Shown: positions 63,203-64,000 of the stretch, one piece after another
Position numbering within the stretch: the first letter of the stretch is position 1
Layout: each line of letters starts with the position of its first letter
Assembly (NCBI RefSeq): GCF_000702205.1
Contig: NZ_JNKW01000006.1
Span: forward strand, 1-64,000
Direction of reading: 5' to 3'
DNA: 64,000 nt
DNA from: Lachnospira multipara LB2003
Lineage (GTDB): Bacteria > Bacillota > Clostridia > Lachnospirales > Lachnospiraceae
Notes under the pieces: generated by a model
The model's database searches: none
Seen by the model: only the letters and a program-made list of their open reading frames with translations
Told to the model about the DNA's origin: nothing
Position numbers and translations under genes: made by a program

Positions 63203-63316
63203 TTCATTCCTTCTTCCCGCGAACTTACATTATCATACGTATTATTTTTATTCGCCATCTCTTATTGTACCCTTGTTTTTGTTTCTAATAAAGTGAAAAA
63301 TTTTATTGTATAAAAA

Positions 63317-64000
63317 CTAATATTTTATTGTCTGGATACATCTTTTTTCATATGCCACATCTGTTCCTACTTGTCTTGCATTAACTATTATCTTAATGCA
63401 TCCATTGTCGTTACCATCGGAATTAAGTGGAATCACTGCGCTTGTATCAGTAGAGTAATCTTTTATTACATCCACCTGACATGTTGTTTCATTATATACG
63501 GTGTACTGATATTCCACCTCCACATTAGTTCCTTTATAACTAATAGGTGTTACACATATACTATCGCCCTCACACTTGGTTTTAAACCAAACCGTAGATA
63601 TATAATCTATGGAATTTAGGTATTCTTCTGGTGTGTAGAATAAAGAATCCACGTCAGTTCCCGCGTCTTTTTTTAATAAAAAATTAGCTATTGATGTTGA
63701 GAAAGCCTCTGAGCCCTCTTTATTCATATGTTCATGGTCAAAATAGTACTTATCGCTATTAGTAAAAAGCTCATCCTTAGCTAAACTAAAATCATAATAT
63801 GAAGCACCATATTCACTAAATAAACTCTGTAGTAGTAACATTTTTTCAAAATATTCATCACCATTAGTGCCATAGCTTAATATATCAAAAGCCGGTCTTG
63901 GTGTGGCAACTACCACAAGTTCCACTCCTGCATCCTTACACATACTTGCTATATCTCTTAATTCCTGTAGCGAATCCTCACTAAAGGTTTCAGAGTAATA
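63317..64000 (-). CDS. SGNH/DltD-like exported protein, N-terminus beyond window
   Basis: The frame is open to the window edge, so the start lies beyond base 64000; an internal Met at 63943 is not the true start. The visible 227 residues include VELVVVATPRPAFDILSYG, then the SGNH-type catalytic pair in YYFDHEHMNKEGSEAFSTSI near 100 (Asp and His), followed by a beta-rich C-terminal domain (VTPISYKGTNVEVEYQYTVY). This is the layout of DltD-like or alginate-type acyl-transfer partners. It precedes the adenylation gene by 114 bases on the same strand and is probably part of the same Dlt-like system. Confidence 0.75.
   Translation of the reverse strand, partial: YYSETFSEDSLQELRDIASMCKDAGVELVVVATPRPAFDILSYGTNGDEYFEKMLLLQSLFSEYGASYYDFSLAKDELFTNSDKYYFDHEHMNKEGSEAFSTSIANFLLKKDAGTDVDSLFYTPEEYLNSIDYISTVWFKTKCEGDSICVTPISYKGTNVEVEYQYTVYNETTCQVDVIKDYSTDTSAVIPLNSDGNDNGCIKIIVNARQVGTDVAYEKRCIQTIKY

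Overview
The window is AT-rich DNA from a low-GC Gram-positive anaerobe of the Clostridia, most likely a Lachnospiraceae (Butyrivibrio / Pseudobutyrivibrio / Lachnospira type). This is an inference from the gene families present (type III glutamine synthetase, LuxS, YjfB-type motility peptide, DUF3048 lipoprotein, MBOAT/DHHW pair), the gene order cdaR-like / ftsE / ftsX / M23 hydrolase / ctpA / uvrB / uvrA, strong AGGAGG ribosome binding sites and many Rho-independent terminators. Most genes lie on the minus strand.

Region 1 (1-9.58 kb) is accessory DNA abutting the 3' end of guaA, a common integration site for genomic islands. It holds a cut-off alpha/beta hydrolase, a MarR-regulated pair with its operator, an XRE-regulator pair with its own promoter and operator, remnants of an AlbA_2 protein and of a possible DUF6933 protein, and a contact-toxin style array (3.68-7.56 kb). 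The array contains a small EndoU-like nuclease, a duplicated putative immunity gene, a DUF4417 protein, a broken toxin tail and further candidate toxin/immunity genes. A Fic protein with a striking paired operator and a candidate small RNA complete the region. Two near-identical terminators are shared within it.

Region 2 (9.58-28.4 kb) is core: guaA with a structured leader, a small alarmone synthetase, a HAD phosphatase, uvrA/uvrB, the cell-wall remodelling set (ctpA, M23 hydrolase, ftsX, ftsE), a PucR/CdaR regulator, a carbohydrate ABC ATPase of the MsmX/UgpC type, a YjfB-like peptide, a CPBP protease, RidA, CvfB and tRNA-Gln(CTG).

Region 3 (28.5-42 kb) holds envelope functions: an MBOAT O-acyltransferase with its DHHW/SGNH partner, a DUF624 protein, a GNAT acetyltransferase, cyclophilin, a zinc-ribbon/TPM pair, class II fructose-bisphosphate aldolase and a class B-like sortase. 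A gene-free interval at 37.9-39.1 kb contains a terminator-ended candidate transcript and two unusual GC-rich minisatellites.

Region 4 (42-64 kb) contains type III glutamine synthetase behind a leader terminator, luxS, a NYN-2xLOTUS protein, a fused CydDC-like ABC transporter, a TtcA-like PP-loop enzyme, an EAL phosphodiesterase, a cytidylate-kinase-like protein beside a Na+/H+ antiporter-like protein, two glycosyltransferases, a DUF3048 lipoprotein, tRNA-Leu(TAA) and tRNA-Tyr(GTA). It ends in a Dlt-like operon (SGNH protein, adenylation enzyme, PLP enzyme, acyl carrier protein) that may load an amino acid or amine onto the cell surface. The strongest candidates for new biology are the EndoU array, the Fic operator pair, the glnA leader and the Dlt-like operon with a PLP enzyme.
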